DNA from: Phorcus lineatus
Taxonomy: Eukaryota > Mollusca > Gastropoda > Trochida > Trochidae
NCBI GenBank assembly: GCA_921293015.1
Contig: OV121088.1
Span: 34,323,645 to 34,387,644 of the forward strand
Reading direction: 5' to 3'
Length of the DNA: 64,000 bases
The translations under genes and the position numbers were made by a program. Shown piece after piece: positions 25,793 through 41,000 of this stretch; position 1 is the stretch's first letter, and every line of letters starts with the position of its first letter. Below the pieces are notes generated by a model. That model saw only the letters and a program-made list of their open reading frames with translations. It was not told the DNA's origin and searched no databases.

Positions 25793-28288
25793 TGTACATC
25801 ACAGTGTGTTCTATCGATTGAGCAAAACAAATTTTCAGTCAGATTTTTCGTTTGGGCTCCAGATTTGAGCTTAACCACTTACAAATAGCCGATTTTGACC
25901 AAAATCGCGGAAAAAGACTAAGTCGAAAATATGCATAGTGTTGTACCGAGCACGATAACTTTCTTGATAATGCATATTTCTAAACCAAACTTTCATCAAA
26001 TGTACATCACCATGTGTTCTATCGATTGAGCAAAACAAATTTTCAGTCAGATTTTTCGTTTGGGCTCCAGATTCGAGCTTAACCACTTACAAATACCCGA
26101 TTTTGACCAAAATCGCGGAAAAAGACTAAGTCGAAAATATGCATATTGTTGTACCGAGCACGATAACTTTCTTAATAATGCATATTTCTAAACCAAACTT
26201 TCATCAAATGTACATCACCATGTGTTCTATCGATTGAGCAAAACAAATTTTCAGTCAGATTTTTCGTTTGGGCTCCAGATTCGAGCTTAACCACTTACAA
26301 ATAGCCGATTTTGACCAAAATCGCGGAAAAAGACTAAGTCGAAAATATGCATATTGTTGTACCGAGCACGATAACTTTCTTAATAATGCATATTTCTAAA
26401 CCAAACTTTCATCAAATGTACATCACAATGTGTCCTATTAATTAAGCAAAACATATTTTCAGTCAGATTTTTCGTTTGGGCTCCAGATTCGAGCTTAACC
26501 ACTTACAAATAGCCGATTTTGACCAAAATCGCGGAAAAAGACTAAGTCGAAAATATGCATATTGTTGTACCGAGCACGATAACTTTCTTAATAATGCATA
26601 TTTCTAAACCAAACTTTCATCAAATGTACATCACAATGTGTCCTAATAATTAAGCAAAACATATTTTCAGTCAGATTTTTCGTTTGGGCTCCAGATTCGA
26701 GCTTAACCACTTACAAATAGCCGATTTTGACCAAAATCGCGGAAAAAGACTAAGTCGAAAATATGCATATTGTTGTACCGAGCACGATAACTTTCTTAAT
26801 AATGCATATTTCTAAACCAAACTTTCATCAAATGTACATCACAATGTGTCCTATTAATTAAGCAAAACATATTTTCAGTCAGATTTTTCGTTTGGGCTCC
26901 AGATTCGAGCTTAACCACTTACAAATAGCCGATTTTGACCAAAATCGCGGAAAAAGACTAAGTCGAAAATATGCATACTGTTGTACCGAGCACGATAACT
27001 TTCTTAATAATGCATATTTCTAAACCAAACTTTCATCAATTGTACATCACAATGTGTTCTATCGATTGAGCAAAACAAATTTTCAGTCAGATTTTTCGTT
27101 TGGGCTCCAGATTCGAGCTTAACCACTTACAAATAGCCGATTTTGACCAAAATCGCGGAAAAAGACTAAGTCGAAAATATGCATATTGTTGTACCGAGCA
27201 CGATAACTTTCTTAATAATGCATATTTCTAAACCAAACTTTCATCAAATGTACATCACAGTGTGTTCTATCGATTGAGCAAAACAAATTTTCAGTCAGAT
27301 TTTTCGTTTGGGCTCCAGATTTGAGCTTAACCACTTACAAATACCCGATTTTGACCAAAATCGCGGAAAAAGACTAAGTCGAAAATATGCATATTGTTGT
27401 ACCGAGCACGATAACTTTCTTAATAATGCATATTTCCAAACAAAACTTTCATCAAATGTACATCACAGTGTGTTCTATCGATTGAGCAAAACAAATTTTC
27501 AGTCAGATTTTTCGTTTGGGCTCCAGATTTGAGCTTAACCACTTACAAATACCCGATTTTGACCAAAATCGCGGAAAAAGACTAAGTCGAAAATATGCAT
27601 ATTGTTGTACCGAGCACGATAACTTTCTTAATAATGCATATTTCTAAACCAAACTTTCATCAAATGTACATCACAATGTGTCCTATTAATTAAGCAAAAC
27701 AAATTTTCAGTCAGATTTTTCGTTTGGGCTCCAGATTCGAGCTTAACCACTTACAAATACCCGATTTTGACCAAAATCGCGGAAAAAGACTAAGTCGAAA
27801 ATATGCATATTGTTGTACCGAGCACGATAACTTTCTTAATAATGCATATTTCTAAACCAAACTTTCATCAAATGTACATCACCATGTGTTCTATCGATTG
27901 AGCAAAACAAATTTTCAGTCAGATTTTTCGTTTGGGCTCCAGATTCGAGCTTAACCACTTACAAATAGCCGATTTTGACCAAAATCGCGGAAAAAGACTA
28001 AGTCGAAAATATGCATATTGTTGTACCGAGCACGATAACTTTCTTAATAATGCATATTTCTAAACCAAACTTTCATCAAATGTACATCACAATGTGTCCT
28101 ATTAATTAAGCAAAACATATTTTCAGTCAGATTTTTCGTTTGGGCTCCAGATTCGAGCTTAACCACTTACAAATAGCCGATTTTGACCAAAATCGCGGAA
28201 AAAGACTAAGTCGAAAATATGCATATTGTTGTACCGAGCACGATAACTTTCTTAATAATGCATATTTCTAAACCAAACTTTCATCAAA

Positions 28289-31200
28289 TGTACATCACAA
28301 TGTGTCCTAATAATTAAGCAAAACATATTTTCAGTCAGATTTTTCGTTTGGGCTCCAGATTCGAGCTTAACCACTTACAAATAGCCGATTTTGACCAAAA
28401 TCGCGGAAAAAGACTAAGTCGAAAATATGCATATTGTTGTACCGAGCACGATAACTTTCTTAATAATGCATATTTCTAAACCAAACTTTCATCAAATGTA
28501 CATCACAATGTGTCCTATTAATTAAGCAAAACATATTTTCAGTCAGATTTTTCGTTTGGGCTCCAGATTCGAGCTTAACCACTTACAAATAGCCGATTTT
28601 GACCAAAATCGCGGAAAAAGACTAAGTCGAAAATATGCATACTGTTGTACCGAGCACGATAACTTTCTTAATAATGCATATTTCTAAACCAAACTTTCAT
28701 CAATTGTACATCACAATGTGTTCTATCGATTGAGCAAAACAAATTTTCAGTCAGATTTTTCGTTTGGGCTCCAGATTCGAGCTTAACCACTTACAAATAG
28801 CCGATTTTGACCAAAATCGCGGAAAAAGACTAAGTCGAAAATATGCATATTGTTGTACCGAGCACGATAACTTTCTTAATAATGCATATTTCTAAACCAA
28901 ACTTTCATCAAATGTACATCACAGTGTGTTCTATCGATTGAGCAAAACAAATTTTCAGTCAGATTTTTCGTTTGGGCTCCAGATTTGAGCTTAACCACTT
29001 ACAAATACCCGATTTTGACCAAAATCGCGGAAAAAGACTAAGTCGAAAATATGCATATTGTTGTACCGAGCACGATAACTTTCTTAATAATGCATATTTC
29101 CAAACAAAACTTTCATCAAATGTACATCACAATGTGTTCTATCGATTGAGCAAAACAAATTTTCAGTCAGATTTTTCGTTTGGGCTCCAGATTCGAGCTT
29201 AACCACTTACAAATAGCCGATTTTGACCAAAATCGCGGAAAAAGACTAAGTCGAAAATATGCATATTGTTGTACCGAGCACGATAACTTTCTTAATAATG
29301 CATATTTCTAAACCAAACTTTCATCAAATGTACATCACAATGTGTCCTATTAATTAAGCAAAACATATTTTCAGTCAGATTTTTCGTTTTGGCTCCAGAT
29401 TCGAGCTTAACCACTTACAAATAGCCGATTTTGACCAAAATCGCGGAAAAAGACTAAGTCGAAAATATGCATATTGTTGTACCGAGCACGATAACTTTCT
29501 TAATAATGCATATTTCTAAACCAAACTTTCATCAAATGTACATCACAATGTGTCCTATTAATTAAGCAAAACATATTTTCAGTCAGATTTTTCGTTTGGG
29601 CTCCAGATTCGAGCTTAACCACTTACAAATAGCCGATTTTGACCAAAATCGCGGAAAAAGACTAAGTCGAAAATATGCATACTGTTGTACCGAGCACGAT
29701 AACTTTCTTAATAATGCATATTTCTAAACCAAACTTTCATCAAATGTACATCACAGTGTGTTCTATCGATTGAGCAAAGCAAATTTTCAGTCAGATTTTT
29801 CGTTTGGGCTCCAGATTTGAGCTTAACCACTTACAAATACCCGATTTTGACCAAAATCGCGGAAAAAGACTAAGTCGAAAATATGCATATTGTTGTACCG
29901 AGCACGATAACTTTCTTAATAATGCATATTTCCAAACAAAACTTTCATCAAATGTACATCACAATGTGTTCTATCGATTGAGCAAAACCAATTTTCAGTC
30001 AGATTTTTCGTTTGGGCTCCAGATTCGAGCTTAACCACTTACAAATAGCCGATTTTGACCAAAATCGCGGAAAAAGACTAAGTCGAAAATATGCATATTG
30101 TTGTACCGAGCACGATAACTTTCTTAATAATGCATATTTCTAAACCAAACTTTCATCAAATGTACATCACCATGTGTTCTATCGATTGAGCAAAACAAAT
30201 TTTCAGTCAGATTTTTCGTTTGGGCTCCAGATTCGAGCTTAACCACTTACAAATAGCCGATTTTGACCAAAATCGCGGAAAAAGACTAAGTCGAAAATAT
30301 GCATATTGTTGTACCGAGCACGATAACTTTCTTAATAATGCATATTTCTAAACCAAACTTTCATCAAATGTACATCACCATGTGTTCTATCGATTGAGCA
30401 AAACACATTTTCAGTCAGATTTTTCGTTTGGGCTCCAGATTCGAGCTTAACCACTTACAAATACCCGATTTTGACCAAAATCGCGGAAAAAGACTAAGTC
30501 GAAAATATGAATATTGTTGTACCGAGCACGATAACTTTCTTAATAATGCATATTTCTAAACCAAACTTTCATCAAATGTACATCACCATGTGTTCTATCG
30601 ATTGAGCAAAACAAATTTTCAGTCAGATTTTTCGTTTGGGCTCCAGATTCGAGCTTAACCACTTACAAATAGCCGATTTTGACCAAAATCGCGGAAAAAG
30701 ACTAAGTCGAAAATATGCATATTGTTGTACCGAGCACGATAACTTTCTTAATAATGCATATTTCCAAACCAAACTTTCATCAAATGTACATCACAATGTG
30801 TCCTATTAATTAAGCAAAACATATTTTCAGTCAGATTTTTCGTTTGGGCTCCAGATTCGAGCTTAACCACTTACAAATACCCGATTTTGACCAAAATCGC
30901 GGAAAAAGACTAAGTCGAAAATATGCATATTGTTGTACCGAGCACGATAACTTTCTTAATAATGCATATTTCTAAACCAAACTTTCATCAAATGTACATC
31001 ACAATGTGTCCTAATAATTAAGCAAAACAAATTTTCAGTCAGATTTTTCGTTTGGGCTCCAGATTTGAGCTTAACCACTTACAAATAGCCGATTTTGACC
31101 AAAATCGCGGAAAAAGACTAAGTCGAAAATATGCATATTGTTGTACCGAGCACGATAACTTTCTTAATAATGCATATTTCCAAACAAAACTTTCATCAAA

Positions 31201-32864
31201 TGTACATCACAATGTGTTCTATCGATTGAGCAAAACAAATTTTCAGTCAGATTTTTCGTTTGGGCTCCAGATTCGAGCTTAACCACTTACAAATAGCCGA
31301 TTTTGACCAAAATCGCGGAAAAAGACTAAGTCGAAAATATGCATATTGTTGTACCGAGCACGATAACTTTCTTAATAATGCATATTTCTAAACCAAACTT
31401 TCATCAAATGTACATCACCATGTGTTCTATCGATTGAGCAAAACAAATTTTCAGTCAGATTTTTCGTTTGGGCTCCAGATTCGAGCTTAACCACTTACAA
31501 ATAGCCGATTTTGACCAAAATCGCGGAAAAAGACTAAGTCGAAAATATGCATATTGTTGTACCGAGCACGATAACTTTCTTAATAATGCATATTTCTAAA
31601 CCAAACTTTCATCAAATGTACATCACCATGTGTTCTATCGATTGAGCAAAACACATTTTCAGTCAGATTTTTCGTTTGGGCTCCAGATTCGAGCTTAACC
31701 ACTTACAAATACCCGATTTTGACCAAAATCGCGGAAAAAGACTAAGTCGAAAATATGAATATTGTTGTACCGAGCACGATAACTTTCTTAATAATGCATA
31801 TTTCTAAACCAAACTTTCATCAAATGTACATCACCATGTGTTCTATCGATTGAGCAAAACAAATTTTCAGTCAGATTTTTCGTTTGGGCTCCAGATTCGA
31901 GCTTAACCACTTACAAATAGCCGATTTTGACCAAAATCGCGGAAAAAGACTAAGTCGAAAATATGCATATTGTTGTACCGAGCACGATAACTTTCTTAAT
32001 AATGCATATTTCTAAACCAAACTTTCATCAAATGTACATCACAATGTGTCCTAATAATTAAGCAAAACATATTTTCAGTCAGATTTTTCGTTTGGGCTCC
32101 AGATTCGAGCTTAACCACTTACAAATACCCGATTTTGACCAAAATCGCGGAAAAAGACTAAGTCGAAAATATGCATATTGTTGTACCGAGCACGATAACT
32201 TTCTTAATAATGCATATTTCTAAACCAAACTTTCATCAAATGTACATCACAATGTGTCCTAATAATTAAGCAAAACATATTTTCAGTCAGATTTTTCGTT
32301 TGGGCTCCAGATTCGAGCTTAACCACTTACAAATAGCCGATTTTGACCAAAATCGCGGAAAAAGACTAAGTCGAAAATATGCATATTGTTGTACCGAGCA
32401 CGATAACTTTCTTAATAATGCATATTTCTAAACCAAACTTTCATCAAATGTACATCACAATGTGTCCTATTAATTAAGCAAAACATATTTTCAGTCAGAT
32501 TTTTCGTTTTGGCTCCAGATTCGAGCTTAACCACTTACAAATAGCCGATTTTGACCAAAATCGCGGAAAAAGACTAAGTCCAAAATATGCATATTGTTGT
32601 ACCGAGCACGATAACTTTCTTAATAATGCATATTTCTAAACCAAACTTTCATCAAATGTACATCACAATGTGTCCTATTAATTAAGCAAAACATATTTTC
32701 AGTCAGATTTTTCGTTTGGGCTCCAGATTCGAGCTTAACCACTTACAAATAGCCGATTTTGACCAAAATCGCGGAAAAAGACTAAGTCGAAAATATGCAT
32801 ACTGTTGTACCGAGCACGATAACTTTCTTAATAATGCATATTTCTAAACCAAACTTTCATCAAT
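28289..32864 (+). repeat. 5.2-kb higher-order duplication, copy 1 (22 monomers)
   Basis: The order of variants from 28289 to 32864 recurs 5,200 bases later. Shared rare marks include GCATACTG with CATCAATTG (28497), CGTTTTGG (29329 and 32449), GCAAAGC (29745), CACCATG/GAATATT (30369 and 31617) and CCAAACC (30577). Differences are few, such as AAGTCCAAAAT near 32580 and ACCAAT at 29953. Confidence 0.85.
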
Positions 32865-33488
32865 TGTACATCACAATGTGTTCTATCGATTGAGCAAAAC
32901 AAATTTTCAGTCAGATTTTTCGTTTGGGCTCCAGATTCGAGCTTAACCACTTACAAATAGCCGATTTTGACCAAAATCGCGGAAAAAGACTAAGTCGAAA
33001 ATATGCATATTGTTGTACCGAGCACGATAACTTTCTTAATAATGCATATTTCTAAACCAAACTTTCATCAAATGTACATCACAGTGTGTTCTATCGATTG
33101 AGCAAAGCAAATTTTCAGTCAGATTTTTCGTTTGGGCTCCAGATTTGAGCTTAACCACTTACAAATACCCGATTTTGACCAAAATCGCGGAAAAAGACTA
33201 AGTCGAAAATATGCATATTGTTGTACCGAGCACGATAACTTTCTTAATAATGCATATTTCCAAACAAAACTTTCATCAAATGTACATCACAATGTGTTCT
33301 ATCGATTGAGCAAAACAAATTTTCAGTCAGATTTTTCGTTTGGGCTCCAGATTCGAGCTTAACCACTTACAAATAGCCGATTTTGACCAAAATCGCGGAA
33401 AAAGACTAAGTCGAAAATATGCATATTGTTGTACCGAGCACGATAACTTTCTTAATAATGCATATTTCTAAACCAAACTTTCATCAAA

Positions 33489-36400
33489 TGTACATCACAA
33501 TGTGTCCTAATAATTAAGCAAAACATATTTTCAGTCAGATTTTTCGTTTGGGCTCCAGATTCGAGCTTAACCACTTACAAATAGCCGATTTTGACCAAAA
33601 TCGCGGAAAAAGACTAAGTCGAAAATATGCATATTGTTGTACCGAGCACGATAACTTTCTTAATAATGCATATTTCTAAACCAAACTTTCATCAAATGTA
33701 CATCAAAATGTGTCCTATTAATTAAGCAAAACATATTTTCAGTCAGATTTTTCGTTTGGGCTCCAGATTCGAGCTTAACCACTTACAAATAGCCGATTTT
33801 GACCAAAATCGCGGAAAAAGACTAAGTCGAAAATATGCATACTGTTGTACCGAGCACGATAACTTTCTTAATAATGCATATTTCTAAACCAAACTTTCAT
33901 CAATTGTACATCACAATGTGTTCTATCGATTGAGCAAAACAAATTTTCAGTCAGATTTTTCGTTTGGGCTCCAGATTCGAGCTTAACCACTTACAAATAG
34001 CCGATTTTGACCAAAATCGCGGAAATAGACTAAGTCGAAAATATGCATATTGTTGTACCGAGCACGATAACTTTCTTAATAATGCATATTTCTAAACCAA
34101 ACTTTCATCAAATGTACATCACAGTGTGTTCTATCGATTGAGCAAAACAAATTTTCAGTCAGATTTTTCGTTTGGGCTCCAGATTTGAGCTTAACCACTT
34201 ACAAATACCCGATTTTGACCAAAATCGCGGAAAAAGACTAAGTCGAAAATATGCATATTGTTGTACCGAGCACGATAACTTTCTTAATAATGCATATTTC
34301 CAAACAAAACTTTCATCAAATGTACATCACAATGTGTTCTATCGATTGAGCAAAACAAATTTTCAGTCAGATTTTTCGTTTGGGCTCCAGATTCGAGCTT
34401 AACCACTTACAAATAGCCGATTTTGACCAAAATCGCGGAAAAAGACTAAGTCGAAAATATGCATATTGTTGTACCGAGCACGATAACTTTCTTAATAATG
34501 CATATTTCTAAACCAAACTTTCATCAAATGTACATCACAATGTGTCCTATTAATTAAGCAAAACATATTTTCAGTCAGATTTTTCGTTTTGGCTCCAGAT
34601 TCGAGCTTAACCACTTACAAATAGCCGATTTTGACCAAAATCGCGGAAAAAGACTAAGTCGAAAATATGCATATTGTTGTACCGAGCACGATAACTTTCT
34701 TAATAATGCATATTTCTAAACCAAACTTTCATCAAATGTACATCACAATGTGTCCTATTAATTAAGCAAAACATAGTTTCAGTCAGATTTTTCGTTTGGG
34801 CTCCAGATTCGAGCTTAACCACTTACAAATAGCCGATTTTGACCAAAATCGCGGAAAAAGACTAAGTCGAAAATATGCATACTGTTGTACCGAGCACGAT
34901 AACTTTCTTAATAATGCATATTTCTAAACCAAACTTTCATCAAATGTACATCACAGTGTGTTCTATCGATTGAGCAAAGCAAATTTTCAGTCAGATTTTT
35001 CGTTTGGGCTCCAGATTTGAGCTTAACCACTTACAAATACCCGATTTTGACCAAAATCGCGGAAAAAGACTAAGTCGAAAATATGCATATTGTTGTACCG
35101 AGCACGATAACTTTCTTAATAATGCATATTTCCAAACAAAACTTTCATCAAATGTACATCACAATGTGTTCTATCGATTGAGCAAAACAAATTTTCAGTC
35201 AGATTTTTCGTTTGGGCTCCAGATTCGAGCTTAACCACTTACAAATAGCCGATTTTGACCAAAATCGCGGAAAAAGACTAAGTCGAAAATATGCATATTG
35301 TTGTACCGAGCACGATAACTTTCTTAATAATGCATATTTCTAAACCAAACTTTCATCAAATGTACATCACCATGTGTTCTATCGATTGAGCAAAACAAAT
35401 TTTCAGTCAGATTTTTCGTTTGGGCTCCAGATTCGAGCTTAACCACTTACAAATAGCCGATTTTGACCAAAATCGCGGAAAAAGACTAAGTCGAAAATAT
35501 GCATATTGTTGTACCGAGCACGATAACTTTCTTAATAATGCATATTTCTAAACCAAATTTTCATCAAATGTACATCACCATGTGTTCTATCGATTGAGCA
35601 AAACAGATTTTCAGTCAGATTTTTCGTTTGGGCTCCAGATTCGAGCTTAACCACTTACAAATACCCGATTTTGACCAAAATCGCGGAAAAAGACTAAGTC
35701 GAAAATATGAATATTGTTGTACCGAGCACGATAACTTTCTTAATAATGCATATTTCTAAACCAAACTTTCATCAAATGTACATCACCATGTGTTCTATCG
35801 ATTGAGCAAAACAAATTTTCAGTCAGATTTTTGGTTTGGGCTCCAGATTCGAGCTTAACCACTTACAAATAGCCGATTTTGACCAAAATCGCGGAAAAAG
35901 ACTAAGTCGAAAATATGCATATTGTTGTACCGAGCACGATAACTTTCTTAATAATGCATATTTCCAAACCAAACTTTCATCAAATGTACATCACAATGTG
36001 TCCTATTAATTAAGCAAAACATATTTTCAGTCAGATTTTTCGTTTGGGCTCCAGATTCGAGCTTAACCACTTACAAATACCCGATTTTGACCAAAATCGC
36101 GGAAAAAGACTAAGTCGAAAATATGCATATTGTTGTACCGAGCACGATAACTTTCTTAATAATGCATATTTCTAAACCAAACTTTCATCAAATGTACATC
36201 ACAATGTGTCCTAATAATTAAGCAAAACAAATTTTCAGTCAGATTTTTCGTTTGGGCTCCAGATTTGAGCTTAACCACTTACAAATAGCCGATTTTGACC
36301 AAAATCGCGGAAAAAGACTAAGTCGAAAATATGCATATTGTTGTACCGAGCACGATAACTTTCTTAATAATGCATATTTCCAAACAAAACTTTCATCAAA

Positions 36401-38064
36401 TGTACATCACAATGTGTTCTATCGATTGAGCAAAACAAATTTTCAGTCAGATTTTTCGTTTGGGCTCCAGATTCGAGCTTAACCACTTACAAATAGCCGA
36501 TTTTGACCAAAATCGCGGAAAAAGACTAAGTCGAAAATATGCATATTGTTGTACCGAGCACGATAACTTTCTTAATAATGCATATTTCTAAACCAAACTT
36601 TCATCAAATGTACATCACCATGTGTTCTATCGATTGAGCAAAACAAATTTTCAGTCAGATTTTTCGTTTGGGCTCCAGATTCGAGCTTAACCACTTACAA
36701 ATAGCCGATTTTGACCAAAATCGCGGAAAAAGACTAAGTCGAAAATATGCATATTGTTGTACCGAGCACGATAACTTTCTTAATAATGCATATTTCTAAA
36801 CCAAACTTTCATCAAATGTACATCACCATGTGTTCTATCGATTGAGCAAAACACATTTTCAGTCAGATTTTTCGTTTGGGCTCCAGATTCGAGCTTAACC
36901 ACTTACAAATACCCGATTTTGACCAAAATCGCGGAAAAAGACTAAGTCGAAAATATGAATATTGTTGTACCGAGCACGATAACTTTCTTAATAATGCATA
37001 TTTCTAAACCAAACTTTCATCAAATGTACATCACCATGTGTTCTATCGATTGAGCAAAACAAATTTTCAGTCAGATTTTTCGTTTGGGCTCCAGATTCGA
37101 GCTTAACCACTTACAAATAGCCGATTTTGACCAAAATCGCGGAAAAAGACTAAGTCGAAAATATGCATATTGTTGTACCGAGCACGATAACTTTCTTAAT
37201 AATGCATATTTCTAAACCAAACTTTCATCAAATGTACATCACAATGTGTCCTATTAATTAAGCAAAACATATTTTCAGTCAGATTTTTCGTTTGGGCTCC
37301 AGATTCGAGCTTAACCACTTACAAATACCCGATTTTGACCAAAATCGCGGAAAAAGACTAAGTCGAAAATATGCATATTGTTGTACCGAGCACGATAACT
37401 TTCTTAATAATGCATATTTCTAAACCAAACTTTCATCAAATGTACATCACAATGTGTCCTAATAATTAAGCAAAACATATTTTCAGTCAGATTTTTCGTT
37501 TGGGCTCCAGATTCGAGCTTAACCACTTACAAATAGCCGATTTTGACCAAAATCGCGGAAAAAGACTAAGTCGAAAATATGCATATTGTTGTACCGAGCA
37601 CGATAACTTTCTTAATAATGCATATTTCTAAACCAAACTTTCATCAAATGTACATCACAATGTGTCCTATTAATTAAGCAAAACATATTTTCAGTCAGAT
37701 TTTTCGTTTTGGCTCCAGATTCGAGCTTAACCACTTACAAATAGCCGATTTTGACCAAAATCGCGGAAAAAGACTAAGTCGAAAATATGCATATTGTTGT
37801 ACCGAGCACGATAACTTTCTTAATAATGCATATTTCTAAACCAAACTTTCATCAAATGTACATCACAATGTGTCCTATTAATTAAGCAAAACATATTTTC
37901 AGTCAGATTTTTCGTTTGGGCTCCAGATTCGAGCTTAACCACTTACAAATAGCCGATTTTGACCAAAATCGCGGAAAAAGACTAAGTCGAAAATATGCAT
38001 ACTGTTGTACCGAGCACGATAACTTTCTTAATAATGCATATTTCCAAACAAAACTTTCATCAAA
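33489..38064 (+). repeat. 5.2-kb higher-order duplication, copy 2 (22 monomers)
   Basis: This is the counterpart of 28289-32864. Private changes include CATCAAAATG near 33710, GGAAATAG near 34026, CATAGTTTC near 34776, ACAGATT near 35605 and TTTTTGGTTTGG near 35832. The last monomer (37857-38064) ends in CCAAACAAAAC instead of the CATCAATTG end, marking the switch into domain IV. Confidence 0.85.
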
Positions 38065-41000
38065 TGTACATCATAATGTGTTCTATCGATTGAGCAAAAC
38101 AAATTTTCAGTCAGATTTTTCGTTTGGGCTCCAGATTCGAGCTTAACCACTTACAAATAGCCGATTTTGACCAAAATCGCGGAAAAAGACTAAGTCGAAA
38201 ATATGCATACTGTTGTACCGAGCACGATAACTTTCTTAATAATGCATATTTCCAAACAAAACTTTCATCAAATGTACATCACAATGTGTTCTATCGATTG
38301 AGCAAAACAAATTTTCAGTCAGATTTTTCGTTTGGGCTCCAGATTCGAGCTTAACCACTTACAAATAGCCGATTTTGACCAAAATCGCGGAAAAAGACTA
38401 AGTCGAAAATATGCATACTGTTGTACCGAGCACGATAACTTTCTTAATAATGCATATTTCTAAACCAAACTTTCATCAAATGTACATCACAATGTGTTCT
38501 ATCGATTGAGCAAAACAAATTTTCAGTCAGATTTTTCGTTTGGGCTCCAGATTCGAGCTTAACCACTTACAAATAGCCGATTTTGACCAAATGCGCGGAA
38601 AAAGACTAAGTCGAAAATATGCATATTGTTGTACCGAGCACGATAACTTTCTTAATAATGCATATTTCTAAACCAAACTTTCATCAAATGTACATCACAA
38701 TGTGTTCTATCGATTGAGCAAAACAAATTTTCAGTCAGATTTTTCGTTTGGGCTCCAGATTCGAGCTTAACCACTTACAAATAGCCGATTTTGACCAAAA
38801 TCGCAGAAAAAGACTAAGTCGAAAATATGCATATTGTTGTACCGAGCACGATAACTTTCTTAATAATGCATATTTCCAAACAAAACTTTCATCAAATGTA
38901 CATCATAATGTGTTCTATCGATTGAGCAAAACAAATTTTCAGTCAAATTTTTCGTTTGGGCTCCAGATTCGAGCTTAACCACTTACAAATAGCCGATTTT
39001 GACCAAAATCGCGGAAAAAGACTAAGTCGAAAATATGCATATTGTTGTACCGAGCACGATAACTTTCTTAATAATGCATATTTTTAAACCAAACTTTCAT
39101 CAAATGTACATCACAATGTGTTCTATCGATTGAGCAAAACAAATTTTCAGTCAGATTTTTCGTTTGGGCTCCAGATTCGAGCTTAACCACTTACAAATAG
39201 CCGATTTTGACCAAAATCGCGGAAAAAGACTAAGTCGAAAATATGCATATTGTTGTACCGAGCACGATAACTTTCTTAATAATGCATATTTCCAAACAAA
39301 ACTTTCATCAAATGTACATCATAATGTGTTCTATCGATTGAGCAAAACAATTTGTCAGTCAGATTTTTCGTTTGGGCTCCAGATTCGAGCTTAACCACTT
39401 ACAAATAGCCGATTTTGACCAAAATCGCGGAAATAGACTAAGTCGAAAATATGCATATTGTTGTACCGAGCACGATAACTTTCTTAATAATGCATATTTT
39501 TAAACCAAACTTTCATCAAATGTACATCACAATGTGTTCTATCGATTGAGCAAAACAATTTGTCAGTCAGATTTTTCGTTTGGGCTCCAGATTCGAGCTT
39601 AACCACTTACAAATAGCCGATTTTGACCAAAATCGCGGAAAAAGACTAAGTCGAAAATATGCATACTGTTGTACCGAGCACGATAACTTTCTTAATAATG
39701 CATATTTCTAAACCAAACTTTCATCAAATGTACATCACAATGTGTTCTATCGATTGAGCAAAACAAATTTTCAGTCAGATTTTTCGTTTGGGCTCCAGAT
39801 TCGAGCTTAACCACTTACAAATAGCCGATTTTGACCAAAATCGCGGAAAAAGACTAAGGGGAAAATATGCATACTGTTGTACCGAGCACGATAACTTTCT
39901 TAATAATGCATATTTCCAAACAAAACTTTCATCAAATGTACATCACAATGTGTTCTATCGATTGAGCAAAACAAATTTTCAGTCAGATTTTTCGTTTGGG
40001 CTCCAGATTCGAGCTTAACCACTTACAAATAGCCGATTTTGACCAAAATCGCGGAAAAAGACTAAGTCGAAAATATGCATATTGTTGTACCGAGCACGAT
40101 AACTTTCTTAATAATGCATATTTCCAAACAAAACTTTCATCAAATGTACATCATAATGTGTTCTATCGATTGAGCAAAACAAATTTTCAGTCAAATTTTT
40201 CGTTTGGGCTCCAGATTCGAGCTTAACCACTTACAAATAGCCGATTTTGACCAAAATCGCGGAAAAAGACTAAGTCGAAAATATGCATATTGCTGTACCG
40301 AGCACGATAACTTTCTTAATAATGCATATTTTTAAACCAAACTTTCATCAAATGTACATCACAATGTGTTCTATCGATTGAGCAAAACAATTTGTCAGTC
40401 AGATTTTTCGTTTGGGCTCCAGATTCGAGCTTAACCACTTACAAATAGCCGATTTTGACCAAAATCGCGGAAAAAGACTAAGTCGAAAATATGCATACTG
40501 TTGTACCGAGCACGATAACTTTCTTAATAATGCATATTTCCAAACAAAACTTTCATCAAATGTACATCACAATGTGTTCTATCGATTGAGCAAAACAAAT
40601 TTTCAGTCAGATTTTTCGTTTGGGCTCAAGATTCGAGCTTAACCACTTACAAATAGCCGATTTTGACCAAAATCGCGGAAAAAGACTAAGTCGAAAATAT
40701 GCATATTGTTGTACCGAGCACGATAACTTTCTTAATAATGCATATTTCCAAACAAAACTTTCATCAAATGTACATCATAATGTGTTCTATCGATTGAGCA
40801 AAACAAACTTTCAGTCAAATTTTTCGTTTGGGCTCCAGATTCGAGCTTAACCACTTACAAATAGCCGATTTTGACCAAAATCGCGGAAAAAGACTAAGTC
40901 GAAAATATGCATATTGTTGTACCGAGCACGATAACTTTCTTAATAATGCATATTTTTAAACCAAACTTTCATCAAATGTACATCACAATGTGTTCTATCG

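Larger units (their letters stand above)
17473..26000 (+). repeat. Domain II: TTAATTAA-variant region
   Basis: This covers 41 monomers in which most copies replace TTCTATCGATTGAG by CCTATTAATTAAG or CCTAATAATTAAG, and ACAAAT by ACATAT. It is organised as repeats of CAGTG, CATAATG, then three or four such monomers. The left flank (18929-19760) has CACCATG monomers and the right flank (25793-26208) has similar ones. The first monomer, 17473-17680, carries ATCGATTAAG, with only one of the changes. Confidence 0.75.
26001..38064 (+). repeat. Domain III: region built around a 5,200-bp period
   Basis: This covers 58 monomers mixing TATTAATT/TAATAATT, CACCATG, CAGTG and ACAAAT/AGCCGA types. New marks appear: GCATACTG (first near 26975), CATCAATTG, CGTTTTGGCTCC (in the copies starting 29329, 32449, 34529 and 37649) and GCAAAGCAAAT. 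The spacing of the CGTTTTGG copies, 15, 10 and 15 monomers, reveals a 25-monomer period. Confidence 0.75.

Noticed and set aside
25871-26086. Open frame of 71 codons on the minus strand
   Set aside because: It exists because of private changes in one monomer (GCATAGTG and CTTGATAAT). No relative elsewhere and no gene-like features were seen.
38124-38354. Long chains of overlapping open frames in domain IV suggesting a repeated-protein gene
   Set aside because: Adjacent frames overlap by 23 bases in different reading frames (208 = 3 x 69 + 1) and each ends at a stop, so no longer protein can be read through.
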